Assembly (NCBI RefSeq): GCF_009870125.1
Contig: NC_046683.1
Span: 53,769,869-53,833,868 of the forward strand
Source of the DNA: Drosophila pseudoobscura
Lineage: Eukaryota; Arthropoda; Insecta; Diptera; Drosophilidae
Reading direction: 5' to 3'
Length of the DNA stretch: 64,000 bases
The notes under the pieces were generated by a model. That model ran no database searches. It was not told the DNA's origin and saw only the letters and a list, made by a program, of their open reading frames with translations. Below are positions 1 to 12,240 of the stretch, one piece after another (position 1 is the stretch's first letter; every line of letters begins with the position of its first letter). The position numbers and the translations under genes were made by a program.

Positions 1-3000
1 CGATTTGAAAATTGCGTACATATCACCCAAGACCCAAAACCGAGTTCATTATGTCCACGAAGGAGTCGGTCTTCTGTGGTGGTGGTACAGCTAGGCACAA
101 AGCCACATCACTGTGTGGTGTGTGCCACGAACCACGATCATTATGACGTACAGTGTAAGAGGAAGACAATCATGATGATCACTCTGTTGATATCATGGTA
201 GAGTCGGAGAGTCGTAGTCGTAGTCGAGAGGCAGCGAGGCCCAGGCCCGGGCCCCGGCCCAGACCCATACCCATACCGATACCCAGAGAGACCCAGGCTA
301 GTCCCAGGATAAGTTCATTGACTTTCGGCTAGAAGTTCATTGCAATCGCAGTCTCGGGTACCACCACAACCACATGGGTCTATCCTCTGCTCGCCTCCTC
401 CACTCCACTCCACTGCACTGCACTGCACTGCCCTCCTGGCGATCCCGCCCGGGTCTCCTGAGTCTTTTGCTTGGCTTCGAGCGTGTGTTGCACACTTTCT
501 GTTTTATGCCAGAGACACGTCCCCAGGTTGGGCCCCTGACTCTGCCACTTTTCTTGGTTGGTTTTTCTCCTCTTCTCTGCTCTGCTCTGCTCTCCTCTTC
601 TTTTTCTTTTTCTGTTTCTATATTCCTCCATACACTTGTCCTAGTGTTCTCTCTCGCTCCCGCTCCCGTTTTATTTGCTAGGATTAAAGGCATTAAAAGA
701 CACGAAGAAGGAGGCTCTGACTGTGGCTGTGGGCCCCGGACAGGGTAAACATGAGATTGCTCTATCGCCCTCTCCCTTGCGCGCCCACTCCATTTGTCTC
801 CTTTTCTCTGGCGGGCATCTCTCTCCTTGGTGTATTGGAGGCAAATAAAACATCTGTGCCGTAAAATCAAAACACAGGGGGACACGGCTTTCGTACAACA
901 TACTACTATAAAACTCTGCCACCAAATGGTGCGCGCACGTTGCGAGGGTGGGCTCTCCACTTCCACTGAAAACCGGGCTCCTTCGAGCGATCTTCACTGC
1001 CGGTTTATCCTTGGGCCTAAGAGTCTTGGGTCACCATCCTCCGATCGACTACTAATCAGTCCCCCCTCGTAAGTCCGAATCAGTTGGCTGGTTTCTCTGT
1101 CGCAGTTGCAGTTGCAGTTTCGATCTCGGGCTCTGTCCCTGGTCCCTGGTCCCGGGCTCCAAGGAGAACTTGCAAATTGACGTCGTGGGGCGATCGTGGG
1201 GACCCTTCAAGAAACAAGTAACGTTGCCTGGTCCTCGTTTTGCTCTTCTGCTTTTTTTTCGATTTTTTTTTTTTTATTCTTTCCGTTTCTGCTCTGAAAT
1301 TTATTCTGCCAGAGAGGGAGAGAGAGAGCGCGAGGGATCGCGAGCCCGTTTTGAGGTTATTACACTCTCTAAGGGGAAGGGCAGACCTGGCTTTTATCCA
1401 ACTCTATCCGTATTTGCAGGGCTCCTCTATGCGAATCAGCCAGGACTATGACTCCAGAGTAGGTGCCTCTTTTTGGCGCGCTTTTCCTTAACAAGAAGTA
1501 AGAGAATCCCAAGGCTTTGGTAAGGGGTTCTTGGACAATCACTTTTTGGTGGAAAACCTGGTAAAAGGGCTGTTCCATCTATTACAAAGAAACCTCTTAA
1601 AGCCTTCACCAGGAAACGCTTTCCTGTAGTCTTCCTTATGGGTTCTTGACCAGGCAGATCCTACCAATCCTTCGATAATCCTGGGTAAACTTCTTGCTCC
1701 TCAAATCCATTTCCAAATCGCATGAAATCGTGAATCGTCTCTTTGCAGCACAGCAACACTGTTTGCGATCACTCTTTCGCTCTCTTTGGGAAATCTGTGC
1801 TCTCTTTAGTGGCTCTTTCTCTCGCTGAGTGGGTTTTTTGATTTTGTTGTTCTTCTCGTGTTTCTACACACGCCACAGACACACACACAACCAGAGTGTG
1901 CACGACCGTTCGGTTTTGCTGGTTTTGTTTTGTTCATCTGATTCGGCTCTCGTTCGGGGGTACAGTAGTCTCCCGCCAAAAATCAGCTTTGCTCTCACTC
2001 CTCGGTTGTGCGTTGATCTTTTACGTTTTTGTTTTGATTTCAAAATTCTTATGCGAGTTGTAAGTCGTTCGTGTGGAGCGCTCTCGTGGTGGTAGTGGCT
2101 GTGGCAGTGGCAGCTCGTCTGGCGGGTTTCGGCCGAACCGGACCGGACCGCGCGCCGAAACGAAGCGATATCCGAACCGAACAGAACCGATCCGGACCGG
2201 ACAAGATGGGACATGTCGGTACGGAACGGTACGGGACGGGAGCGTGTGCATGCATCAGGCAGCAGGCAGCAGGCAGCAGGCAGCGGGCAGCGCAGCAAGT
2301 GATCATGACAGCGGATCGTATCGTATCGAACGATCCAGTTGCTGTTTCTCTCTCTCTCTTTGTGCCTCTCTTTCTTGTTGCTCTCCCTCTCTGTTTGCGT
2401 TGTGCATTTTCGTTTTCAATTAGGTTTAATCAAGCAACCGATCGATCATATTGACTTGTTTTGGGGGCTTGAGGTGTGCGTTTTGGCCTGCCCGGGTTAT
2501 TGCTCGCTTTTCATTTTCCTGTTCTGGTTTTGCCTCCTCCGTCTGCCCCTTCTTCGCCACTGATTCGTAGTAGTTTTGCATAAAAACTGTTGATTAACTG
2601 CGGCCCGGGGGACTCAGCTGCTGGTTTTGTTCAGTTCTCCATTTCGCCTGCCCGGAGGGGGGTATCAAGGTTTTATTAGGGTTTTTATACAAGTGTTTGT
2701 GTGTGTGTCTGTCTGTGTGCTAGGAAAGGGAAGGGCGTTACACAGAGAGAGAGAGAGAGATCTGTTTAATCTGTAACATGTTTTGACCATTTGTCTCTAA
2801 ACAGAATTGTAATGGCACTCGTTTGGGGTTTGGCATTGGCTTGGCTGCGAGACTTCCTAACTCCCTCCAGGGAATTGGAGCAATTGTGCTTTATATCGGA
2901 TTGCATCATATTGCTTTTGGGGAAGTACAGTGTTAAGTGATGTTCAATGGACAGTAAGACACCTCCAAAGGACAGCTCCTTTGAGGAGAGAACTATGAAG

Positions 3001-3060
3001 AACGCCTAGAAATGGTGCCACAAATGTCTTCATAGTCAGCTTCTACGAACAGATCGCCGT
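1..3060. other. non-coding, low-complexity DNA
   Basis: I see no gene here. The open frames are short, overlap on both strands and read through C/T-rich runs. Visible structure includes CCGGAC/CGAACC-type repeats around 2130-2205, a run of GGCAGCA-like heptamers around 2250-2297, GTGT/GTCT repeats near 2695-2720 and a GA tract at 2743-2760. Codon usage and residue composition (runs of Ser, Leu, Phe, Arg) do not look protein-like. Confidence 0.7.
2743..2760. repeat. GA microsatellite
   Basis: An uninterrupted GA dinucleotide tract. Such tracts bind GAGA factor in Drosophila, but there is no independent sign of a regulatory role here. Confidence 0.8.
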
Positions 3061-3099
3061 AGATCCGTGTCATGTCTGTTCCAACAGACACCTTCCTTT

Positions 3100-3180
3100 A
3101 TACATCGATAAATTCATCGAAAAAGGGTTTTAAAATAAGTTTATCGAAGCACAGGCTTCGATAAATAGCTGAATCGATAG
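3100..3180. promoter_or_regulatory. cluster of CGATA/ATCGAT sites with a perfect palindrome
   Basis: Several CGATA or ATCGAT cores occur within about 80 bases: near 3107, the palindrome at 3140-3165, and 3173-3178. The palindrome has 11-bp perfect arms, TTTATCGAAGC and GCTTCGATAAA, separated by ACAG. Clustered CGATA is the binding preference of the insulator protein BEAF-32 and overlaps the DRE motif of DREF. Function is inferred from motif content only, and I see no gene start beside it. Confidence 0.35.
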
Positions 3181-3189
3181 CTAGCCTTG

Positions 3190-4320
3190 GGCTCCAGTCT
3201 TAACCATCTCTGACCAATGAATCCGTCAGTCCATCTGGGCCACTTATCACTGTATTTAACCACTGACAAACAATCATAAAATACAACTCAGTCTCCCTGG
3301 TGTGTTTCGACGGATGCCAGATGTCTGCTGCTGTGCCTTTAGTCAAACTTTGGTTAATAGCCGCCAGAGGGCTTTCCGTTCGATCACGATTCTGGCCGAA
3401 ACCAAGGCGCACAACTCCGGCTTGTTATGGGTATATGATATTGCTTGGGTGCCGGAAAAAGTGTGTCATTTCTCTGGCTTCTCTAAGACCAAAGTGTCAC
3501 CAGTCAGCAGGAGCCCCCACCGCCACCCCCACCCCCCGTCAATCCCTCGGCTGCAGTGCAAGTGTAAATTACATCCACGGTAGCGCAGAAGGCAGCCCAA
3601 ACCACTTGGAAGACGGCGTCGGATCGGGCATTATCATTATGTTTATTACACAGGCAGCGCAGCCGCCGTCGCCGTCGCAGTCGCAGCCGCTGCTGCTGCT
3701 GCACTCTGATCGTAATCAGGAGAGGAGCCAGGCAGGCAGGCAGTCAGGCAGTCAGGCAGGCAGCCAGAGAGGCACTTCAGCCTGACCCAAGGGTATGGGG
3801 GCGAGCTCGACAAGTTGCTGCATGCACAGCGATCGAGAGTTGGGTTTGGTTTTGTGTCTTACGGTGTACCCTTTCGGCGGGTAACATGATTTCGGTGGTG
3901 CCCTGGGACCAGTCTTCAAAGATAGGGTATCAGCAGCTTCGCCTTTCGCTGCACTCCTAGCTCTCCGGCTGGCTTTGGCTTTGGCTTAGCCCCCACCGCT
4001 CTGGACACCGCTCTCCCCACTGATCGTTTGGATGCTGCTGCTCGGCCCGCATTTAAAGGTCTGCGGATCTCTCCCTCTCCCGCTCCCTCTGCTTCTCTTT
4101 CAGGCTTGCTGCCTGCTGCCTGCTGGGGCTGTTTAAGTGCCGTCGACGTCGCCGTCGCCGTCGACTTCGTTGAATCTTTAAAACTTGATTTTAAGTTTGT
4201 TTTTTTTTCGTACATAAATATGTCTGTGTGTGTGTGTGCATGTTGCTGCTGTTGAACACCTGTGCTGGGTTCCTGCGCCCTGCCCCCTCCGCACACCGCC
4301 TTCCGATGCCCCCACCACCG
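3190..4320. other. non-coding DNA with GC-rich trinucleotide runs
   Basis: No gene is seen. The block contains GCCGTCGCC/GCAGTCGCAG runs (about 3655-3700), CAGGCAGG repeats (3728-3770), another GTCGCC run (4140-4165) and a short TG tract (about 4208-4226). The open frame at 3300-3785 reads through these repeats and is judged spurious. Confidence 0.65.
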
Positions 4321-4414
4321 CCATAGACAATATTATTATATTTTATACCCTGTACAAGGCGCGTACACTGGGTATATAGGCGGCCTGCCGTGGACTTATG
4401 TAATCGGAGGACAT

Positions 4415-4890
4415 AAACGATTGACTAGACCATCCTTAAGCCCAGAGAGACACCAAATCGGGGGTTTATTCCATGATAGCATCCATCAAACCATCAAAAA
4501 GCAGAGCCTGAGTCGGTCCCTCGAAGGCAACAGCAACATAAAGGCATCGCAGGAGATAGCAGGGCATATTCTTGGTCAGAATCGATTGACTAGTCCGTCC
4601 TAAAGCCCAAATCTGGAGTTTATTCGATGGTAGCATCCATTAAACCATCAAGAATCGTAGAAGCAGAACCTGAGTCGGTCCCATATAGGCATCGCAGGAG
4701 ATAGCAGGGCATATTCTTGGTCAGAAACGATTGACTAGTCCATCCTTAGTCCCAGAGAGCCATCAAATCTGGGGTTTACTCAAGGCAACTCATGTCGGTC
4801 CTAAGAACAATGATAACATCCATCAAACCATCAAGAATTGTAGAAGAAGAAGCATTATAGTAGCCATAGTCGGTCCCATAAAGGCAACAA
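4415..4890. repeat. tandem repeat, ~150-165 bp unit, 3 copies
   Basis: Three successive units share CGATTGACTAG (4418, 4583 and 4728), then GCATCCATCAAACCATCAA (about 4479, 4632, 4805), then GTCGGTCCC, and copies 1 and 2 share GGCATCGCAGGAGATAGCAG. The spacings are about 145-173 bases. The left flank (4335-4380) carries a TATACCCTGTAC/GTACACTGGGTATA inverted motif. Units of this size occur in Helitron-related DINE/HINE elements of drosophilids, but I see no helitron ends, so this is only a possibility. Confidence 0.75.
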
Positions 4891-6950
4891 CAACAAATAC
4901 CTGATGATCGAGACCGAAATCGATGCCTCGACGCGGTTCTCGGTCCCAGTGTCGGGATTTCTCTGTTTTAAGAACATAATGATAGAAGGCTCTTTAGATA
5001 AACAAAACATAGATCTGAAGTTCTTCCTTTACCAAGATCTAAGCGGTATCTTCTAGTCGTGAATGCCGTCCAAAAGCCTTCTTACTTGTTTCTGGCCGTT
5101 TCTGTAAATGCCCCTGCCCCTGCCACTGCTGCCCCTGCCCCTTCCACTGCCACTGCTGCTGCTGCTTCGTCTCCTCTTAACCCCATGCAATTTAATGTCA
5201 TGTTTTTCGTCTTAGTTGCTGTTGCTGTTGTTGGTTTTTTGTTCGTTTTTTACGACTTAAGTGCGTGTTTAGGTTTAAAGGTTTATGCGTGTGTGTCTGT
5301 ATCTGTATCTGTGCTGGCTGAATGGCTTCTCTTCTCTTCTCAGCTCAGTTCAGCTCAGCTCAGTAAATTTAGCATCTTAACCTATTTATAATGAAATGCA
5401 TTGGGGCTTGTGGTGGAGTCATGAGGATTATTGCCGGTGTCATAATGCTTCACAATTTATGTGACCCATTAAAGCACAGTTACTGTTACTGAGGGACCAT
5501 CAAAATGTACCAGAATCCAGATAATTGCAACGCCCCATAAAGAGGAGTCGGAGTCGCCCCGACAAATGATTTAAGCGATACAAATGCCAGAAAACTATGA
5601 ACACTCTTCGAAGCTCCTCTTCGACACATAACTTGTACAAAACACAAGGCACTGTTGGCTCAGTGTGTTTGACAAGTTGTTACAAGAGACAACAACAAAA
5701 TTTATGCGTGATACATGACTTTGGTTAACAAGCGAGCTACCGAATCGACATCGGATCGATGGCTGATCAGCATGGCTAATTTGCTTGGCTTCGAAATACA
5801 GAAATACACAAAAGGCAGACAAAATATGAACATGATATTGCGGTTCTTAACGGGGCTAACTTCCCCATTAAGTTCGGGCTAAGAGAAGTATTTTAGTTGT
5901 AGGTACTTAGGGTGCTTTTCCAACGAGTATAACATCTTCTGGGAGCGGCAGTCTCTCCCACGACGGTTGCTCTACTCTTAAGGATCTACAGATCCCATGA
6001 TGAACCTTCACAGATGATTTCCATACCGCTGTCCTAATGGGTCCTATAGGGAGATTACATTGAATCCCCCAAGAAATCGTTAATCCTTTGCTGGAAAGAC
6101 CTCTGTGATCGTATGGCCCTAAACCCATGAAGGGGGCAAATGCAAACGTTGGGTGGCAGGGGTATGGGGCAGCAACATCAGCTACCGGGCATACGCCAAA
6201 AAGAGGCAAAAGCGGCCACGCCTCGTAAACGCTAAGCAAATACACCAAGAGACAACAACGGCTTCCGAAGAGAGGCTCTGTGCGGTGCGGTGCGGTGAGG
6301 TTCCCTTCAAATGACAAAGCTTCTGCTTCATCTACAGATTTTCTTCTCTCCAGTGGCAGTGGCAGTGCCAGTGTGCCTCTGCCCCTTGCAGTTGTTGTTG
6401 CTACTCAACTTCACGCCGCAAGTCAAAATGCAATTAAGCGCGGCTACTGGACGAACCTCATGCTGGGGCGCGCAAGGGGGCTGCGGGGGGGCAGGAGAGA
6501 TGCTGACGATGACGATAACTACGTTGTAACTATCATCAGAGCCAGCAGATTGTCAGAGACACATGAACGCATACACGCATGAACATGCACGGGCGTGCAC
6601 GGGTCACAGTGGCGGTCAAGAAACTAACAAAAAAAACTAAAAAACTTAAAGAAGGTTAGATAAAAACCATAAAGACCCTAAAACTGTGAGCCGAGAAGCC
6701 CAGTAAAGAGCTAGCAGGGCAGAAGCAGCGTTGAACGGAAGGCTAGGAAGGTGCTAAGCCACTCTGGAAGAGGGAGAGTGCGCTGCCTCATGCAGCAGCG
6801 CCCCTCGGTCCAATGTGCAATGGCTCAAGCTTTTCGCGCTGCTATTCGATTGACCGCCGCTGTGCGCCGCGTCGAGGAAAGGGAGGCCCAATGCACTTGG
6901 GGCGTTGATGTTTCGGGCGGAGTTGTGCGCAGAGATACATAGATGGAAAA

Positions 6951-7013
6951 CCACATGCACACACACACACACACTCATACGATGCCTGTGTGTGTGTGTG
7001 TGTGTCTGTGTGG
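6951..7013. repeat. (CA)n...(TG)n self-complementary microsatellite
   Basis: A CA tract (about 6957-6974) is followed by CTCATACGATGCC and then a TG tract (about 6987-7010), with outer CCACA and TGTGG also complementary. The two tracts can pair into one long stem with a ~12-base loop. Confidence 0.85.
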
Positions 7014-7794
7014 GGTACAAGAAAACTCGATTTCTGTTTAAGACGCAGTAAAAAGTTGTAATGCAGCTTAAGACGGCAGCGCAGTCGCCTTAAAGACAGA
7101 GGAAGGAAAGAACCGGCGCGCACACGGCTAACAGAACGAGACAGCAATAGCCACAGCAGCACAGGGGCCACAGCAACAGCAACAACAGCAACATAGGTAT
7201 AAAAGCTCCACTGGCACTGGCAGCAGCAATTACACGCAACGAAATTAGGGGTTCGCGGACCCAGTCATAATTTGATATATGAAATTTAACGATTTAGAAA
7301 TGGCAAAGGGGTCGTAGGGGCAGGGCAGCTGGCAAAGTGTATGGCTGGTCGGTTCGGGCCGAAAGAGAAATTGGAATAGATCGATCAGAGAGTAAACAAA
7401 TGGAAATTGACCGTGGCTTTGGCTTTGGCCACCGGAAGCAGTTCAGGACATACTATATGGTTGAGGCTTTTACAAAGAAAAATCAACAACAAATCTTTTG
7501 TTTTTTGGTACACGATTTTTTCAGGGTAGATCGGCGCTTTCGCTCAGTGGATCGCAACAAAGAAGGTTCTAAAAAGCTTTATGCATCGTCGTTGTCGTTG
7601 TCGTCTCTTCGGTCCAATCCGTCTGTCCGGCTCTTGTGGAAGAGCAAACCGGTTAGGCGGTTGCCTACGCTCCGTACGGAGGAGTCGTCCAAGTGTGTGC
7701 CTGCTTGGGCTTGTTGATTTGTGGCGCGGCGCGTCGCACTGTGGCACTGTACAGTGTACACCCTGCAGCGTTGCAGCTGCACTCCACACTCCAC

Positions 7795-7832
7795 GGACGG
7801 ACAGACGGACAGACGGACGGACGGACGGACAA
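7795..7832. repeat. GGAC/AGAC tetranucleotide repeat
   Basis: About nine units of GGAC or AGAC (ACGGACGGACAGACGG pattern) form a short imperfect microsatellite. Confidence 0.85.
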
Positions 7833-9680
7833 GTAGGCGGTGGGCTGGGAGCTGGGGGGAAGGTGGGGAGGACTACATCTTGTTGCTGCTGTTATTATGA
7901 CGCTCGAGCAGCTACTGTGCACTGCTTAACGATCTTTTGCCCGATCATGCCGCAACGAAATCCGAAAAGCTCTCACAAACGGACACGTTTGTGCCTCTCC
8001 TCGCCTTTTGTATTGTTTCGTTTTTTTGTTTGTGGGGGCTACCGTTTGTGGATCGCTTTGGTAACGCTTTCTGGCTCATTGTCAATGTCGCTGCCTCTGG
8101 GGCACACGAGCACTCCGCTTGAAGAGTGGGGCATCTCCTCCTCCGCCGCCACCGCCACCGTCAACGCCGCTGCATGATTCATTTGTCGTGCCTCACAGAG
8201 AGGCACCGCATTGATCCGATGCAATTCCGAATGCAAATAAGCAATGGCCATGATTATAGCTTGATTCGATCCGATCCAAACCGATCCGAAAGGTTCTTGG
8301 AGTTGGGCTCTATGAAGCCCACAATTACCTCAAAGTCTTGTACAAACAGTTTCCACCCACTGGGTTCTAATTGAGGGGAAAATGAGCGGTGCTTTGCCCA
8401 TATTTGCTCTCGGTCAAACACTGATTAAACTCTGACTCCGCGACTCTGCGACTCTGCGGCCCCCCCGGGGTGTGCCTGCCCCATTACGATTTCAATTCTA
8501 CTTCAAGGATGACCCTGGGCAGCCGTTGCATCGCCAGATAATGCCAATTATGTGCGGCTTGGTCAAGGCTGAGATCCGACCTGAACAAACCAGCTCTCGA
8601 TTCCATCTATTGACTCTGGGAAATTTAAGTAGCCAAACAAGCAGCGGCCAAAGGCAAAGAGGCGAACCTTTTAGGCAAACAGTAGTCACAGGGCGACCGA
8701 CAGATATCGGATGGATGGTTAGTTCTGGGCAAATAGAAAGGCACTTTAACCTCCGCCTTCTCCTCCTCCTCCTGGCAGCGCTTATCTAATGTAAACCCCA
8801 AGCAAAGACCCAAAAACGGCTCTTAAGACCTGCCTGATTGATGGAAATGATCTACAATGGAGTTGTCGTACGATAGAGATCAGTAGAAAGAAACGTACAT
8901 CATTGGAAACTATATACAAACGATTTGAATTTGTCAAATAATTGTTGAGGGGCTGCCCCCCGCCCCCCAGACCCCACTGAACTACAAGCAGTTTCTGTTT
9001 TGATTGATCATATCCACGCGATCCCCACTCGCGGCAACTAAAAATAGAACTGCAGAGCGTACTCCAAAGCCTAGGCTGGTACTGTACTCGTTCTCGATCT
9101 CGTTCGCGTACACGTACACGTACACGTAGTCGGGGGCAACAATGCACAATCTCCAACTGGGCAGAAGAGCAGAACGCAGCCAGCGCAGCCAGCGCATCCA
9201 GAAAACCAGATTAAACCGCAGATGCGCTGTCAAAGTGACAGGGCCAGGAGAAACGACTTGATTGCCCCATGTGACCAGGCTCCGGCTCCGGCTCGGGCTC
9301 GGGCTCAGGCCAGACCGAACCCAGGACAGAGACCGACAACCGAAGACCAAACGACAACCACGTTCAACGTTCTAATGAACCCAAAAAGATTTTACGCGCC
9401 AAAGACTTTTTTCACGTTTGCCCAAGTGTATCCACAAGATGCATGCCCTCTCGTACGATCGTAGTACAACTGCGAAAAACGAAAGAAGGGAAAGACCAAG
9501 CTCGTGGGTCGAATACAAAGATACCCTTGACTAGATTTGGTTCGAAACGGAACGGATATTTTGAGTATCTTTGTTGGAAAGCCAGAGGATACAAGAGTAC
9601 TACTCTCTGATAGGGTTTATAAGGATCTTGATGTTTTTGTGACAACCGATCGTTATAAATACTACGGGGCAAGCCTCCTG

Positions 9681-9958
9681 CGCACTCGCTTCTCTCGTGG
9701 AGCATTCGCTTCTCTCGTGAGGCACACGCTTCTCTCCTAGGGCACTCGCTTTGGTCGTGGGCTACTCGCTTCTCTCGTGAGGCACTCGCTTCTCTCGTGA
9801 GGAACTTGCTTCTCTCGTGAGGCACTCGCTACTCTCGTGGGCACTCGCTTCTCTCCTGGGCACTCGCTTCTCTCGTAAGGCACTCGCTTCTCTCCGGCGG
9901 CACTCGCTTCTCTCTTGTGGCACTCGCTTATCTCCTGGGGCACTCGTTTCCATATGAG
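9681..9958. repeat. 20-bp minisatellite, ~14 copies
   Basis: A tandem array has consensus GGCACTCGCTTCTCTCGTGA, in units of 19-20 bases with scattered substitutions (for example TTGGTCGTGG, TCTCCTAG, TCTCCGGC). It begins at 9681 after AAGCCTCCTGC and ends with a degenerate unit at 9939-9958. Reading the complement gives several overlapping open frames of a repeated Arg/Glu/Ser-rich peptide in more than one frame. That is a by-product of the array, because the unit-length changes break any single frame. Confidence 0.93.
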
Positions 9959-9959
9959 A

Positions 9960-12240
9960 GAGATGGGATAATGCATTTTTCAGCTAGTTCCCCTTGAGAT
10001 AATGACTTTGGCAAAAAGCCTTCGACCTTCTAGTACCTTCTTCCACCCAGGACCAAAGTCTGGGGAAAACAACGACTACCCAGCGACTCGATAGGGTATG
10101 CAAACGAAGCAACGAAGATAAACAGGCGGACACAGAAACAAGGAGAGGAGTTCTGCCTGCCTTTTCTCTGTTTTGATACGATATAAAATTAAAGACCTAA
10201 TGAAGTGGAGGCAGCGACAACGCGGAGATAAATATGCACACAGCAGCAGCAGCAGCAGCACAGAACCCGTTTGACCAGTCACTGCGGCAGTTGTTGTTTG
10301 GGGCAAGAATCATCATAATTTTTACTATCAACTTGCAACATTGGGACATATGCGACGTCTTCCACCGATTGCGTGTGCCTCCTGCCGGGGCCCCACCGCC
10401 TACACCCGGTCAAGGTACATCTAACGAAAGGGCAGGGCAGGGAAGGGCAGGGCAAGGACCGAAGGATCACCCAAATGAGTTCCAGCCACTAAGAAAAGGG
10501 CTTACCGAAGCGCGGTTTGGGTGGGGTTTTTTGGTACAGCCTCACCTTCTGTTCGATATACCTTGGCACCGACTTCCAACCGATCGCCATAAGCTGGAAC
10601 GGGACAAAACAACAACAAAGCCTGTTCACACACACACGCACACAGGCACACAGGCACACACATGAATATAGAATTGATATGAAAACAGGTCATTGCCTTA
10701 ATGGATCTTGACTCTCACCCCTTCACCCCTTGGCCACGACCGCCCTCCTCCCGCACAGCGAGTATCACTCTCTTCTGCATGTGTGGATGTGGATGTGGAT
10801 GCAAACGAAGAGTGCAAAAGGAACGAAACGAAACGAAACGAAACGAGAAACGTTGCCTGCATACGAAACTATGGAAGAAAACGAGGAAGACACCCGAACA
10901 GGCACACACAGAAATCAACGATAAAGATTTAAGCAAATAATCAAATGCATAAACAAGCGAGAGCGAGAGAGGGAGAGAGACGGGGCACGAATGCGACCCA
11001 AGAGATACCCTGCAGTGAAAGGGAGACACTGAACGGGGAGTGCAAGGATTACAGAGAGGAACTCTGCTCTGCCTCTCGGTTTGACCCCGAGCAATACCCT
11101 TTCATGGCCTTTCATGGCCCTCCATCTATGGTTAAGGAGCGCGAGAATCTGGTGGAGAATCAGTGTGCAAAGTCGTGTAAATTGGGTTAAAAGTACAATT
11201 GTCATTTAGCCCCCTAATTGGAGGCGTGTGCGGGCCTGCAAGTCGCTGATTGGATTTAAGTCCCTGCAAGTGTCACTCGGCCACAGGCCGCAGTCCCCAA
11301 ACAAATCAATTTCAATCCGCAAGTAAACATATGTATATATATGTACCATGTACTGGCCGTATGTACATATAAGTCCTATACAATGAGCTACTGTTTTGGC
11401 CAGCTGCTGACTAGATCCCTGGTTGACGCGTGCCCGCCTGGAGCGGACACTGGAGCCACTAGTGGAGTGGAGGATCCAGTACAGTGCCGCTGCCTTTTGC
11501 CAGCTGTCGGAGGCCCCACTCTATCTGCTCCTTCAGTTGGGGATCTCTCTTGTGCCACTTGATCTTCTCCATGCTCGCGCCCCGGCCGCAGGCCAATAGA
11601 TAAGCCCCTCCCCTCTCCCCACCGCCCCGTCTCGGGGCCTGCTTATGTAATACTAGACGGAGACAACGACTCCTCTGTGGCATCTTTTCGCTGGAGGGCT
11701 GGCCCGACTGGTTGCCAGCCTCCTGCCTCTGCGAAGAGAAGAGAAGAGAAGAGAAGCTTGGCGTGCTGCCATTTGATAAATTGCTTTAGTTCAGGGGCGG
11801 AGCGGCCTTTGCGAGGCTCGAAATCTATGAAGAATGGCACGAAAAGGTTGGCTTTCGAGAACAGCCTACAATTTAGACGATTCTTTTTTTTAATATATAT
11901 TCATTTTTTGTGGTTCCCCTTTCGCGGGCTGAACCGCTCCCCGGCTTACGCAACAGCTGTCAGCAATAGGTTCAATTGTATTTTTAGCATTGCGCCTCGG
12001 TTAAGTAGGCACTGCCACGGGGACCCATGGGACAGATGGGGCACATGGAGCAGATGGGGCAGATGTGTGTGTGTGTGAGTGAGGAGGAAGGCACAAGTGC
12101 ACGGGGTAATAATTTATTTGCAGAGCAGCCTTTTGATGGAGCACAAGAGCTGCAGCAGCAGCAGCAGCACCATCATCAGCAAGTGGCGGACACAAAAAAA
12201 AAAAAAAAAAACGTTGCATGCACTGGGGGAAGTAGTAAAT
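9960..12240. other. non-coding DNA
   Basis: No gene is supported. Contains GCAGGGCAGGGAAGG repeats (10430-10460), CAGCAGCAG (10243-10260 and 12152-12170), ACACACGC repeats (10627-10662), ACGAAACGAA repeats (10823-10850), a GA-rich tract (10955-10982), a GAAGA repeat (11735-11755), GGCACATGGAGCAGATGG-type repeats (12030-12065) and an A18 run (12195-12212). Confidence 0.65.

Larger units (their letters stand above)
4920..9480. other. non-coding DNA
   Basis: No gene is supported. Visible items are a GCCCCTGCC/GCTGCT run (5108-5170), a CA/TG hairpin (6951-7013), CAGCAA repeats (7140-7195), a GGAC tetranucleotide run (7795-7832), and CGTACACGTACACG repeats (9105-9130). The longest frames (for example 7581-8177) are Cys/Arg/Ser-rich and have no recognisable domain. 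Confidence 0.65.

Noticed and set aside
7198..7205. TATAAAAG as a core promoter
   Set aside because: A good TATA match but no initiator about 30 bases downstream and no credible reading frame or exon follows.
9412..9976. Repetitive Arg/Glu/Ser-rich minus-strand frames resembling a repeat protein
   Set aside because: They are translations of the 20-bp minisatellite. Unit-length changes shift the frame several times, and three different frames give the same kind of peptide.
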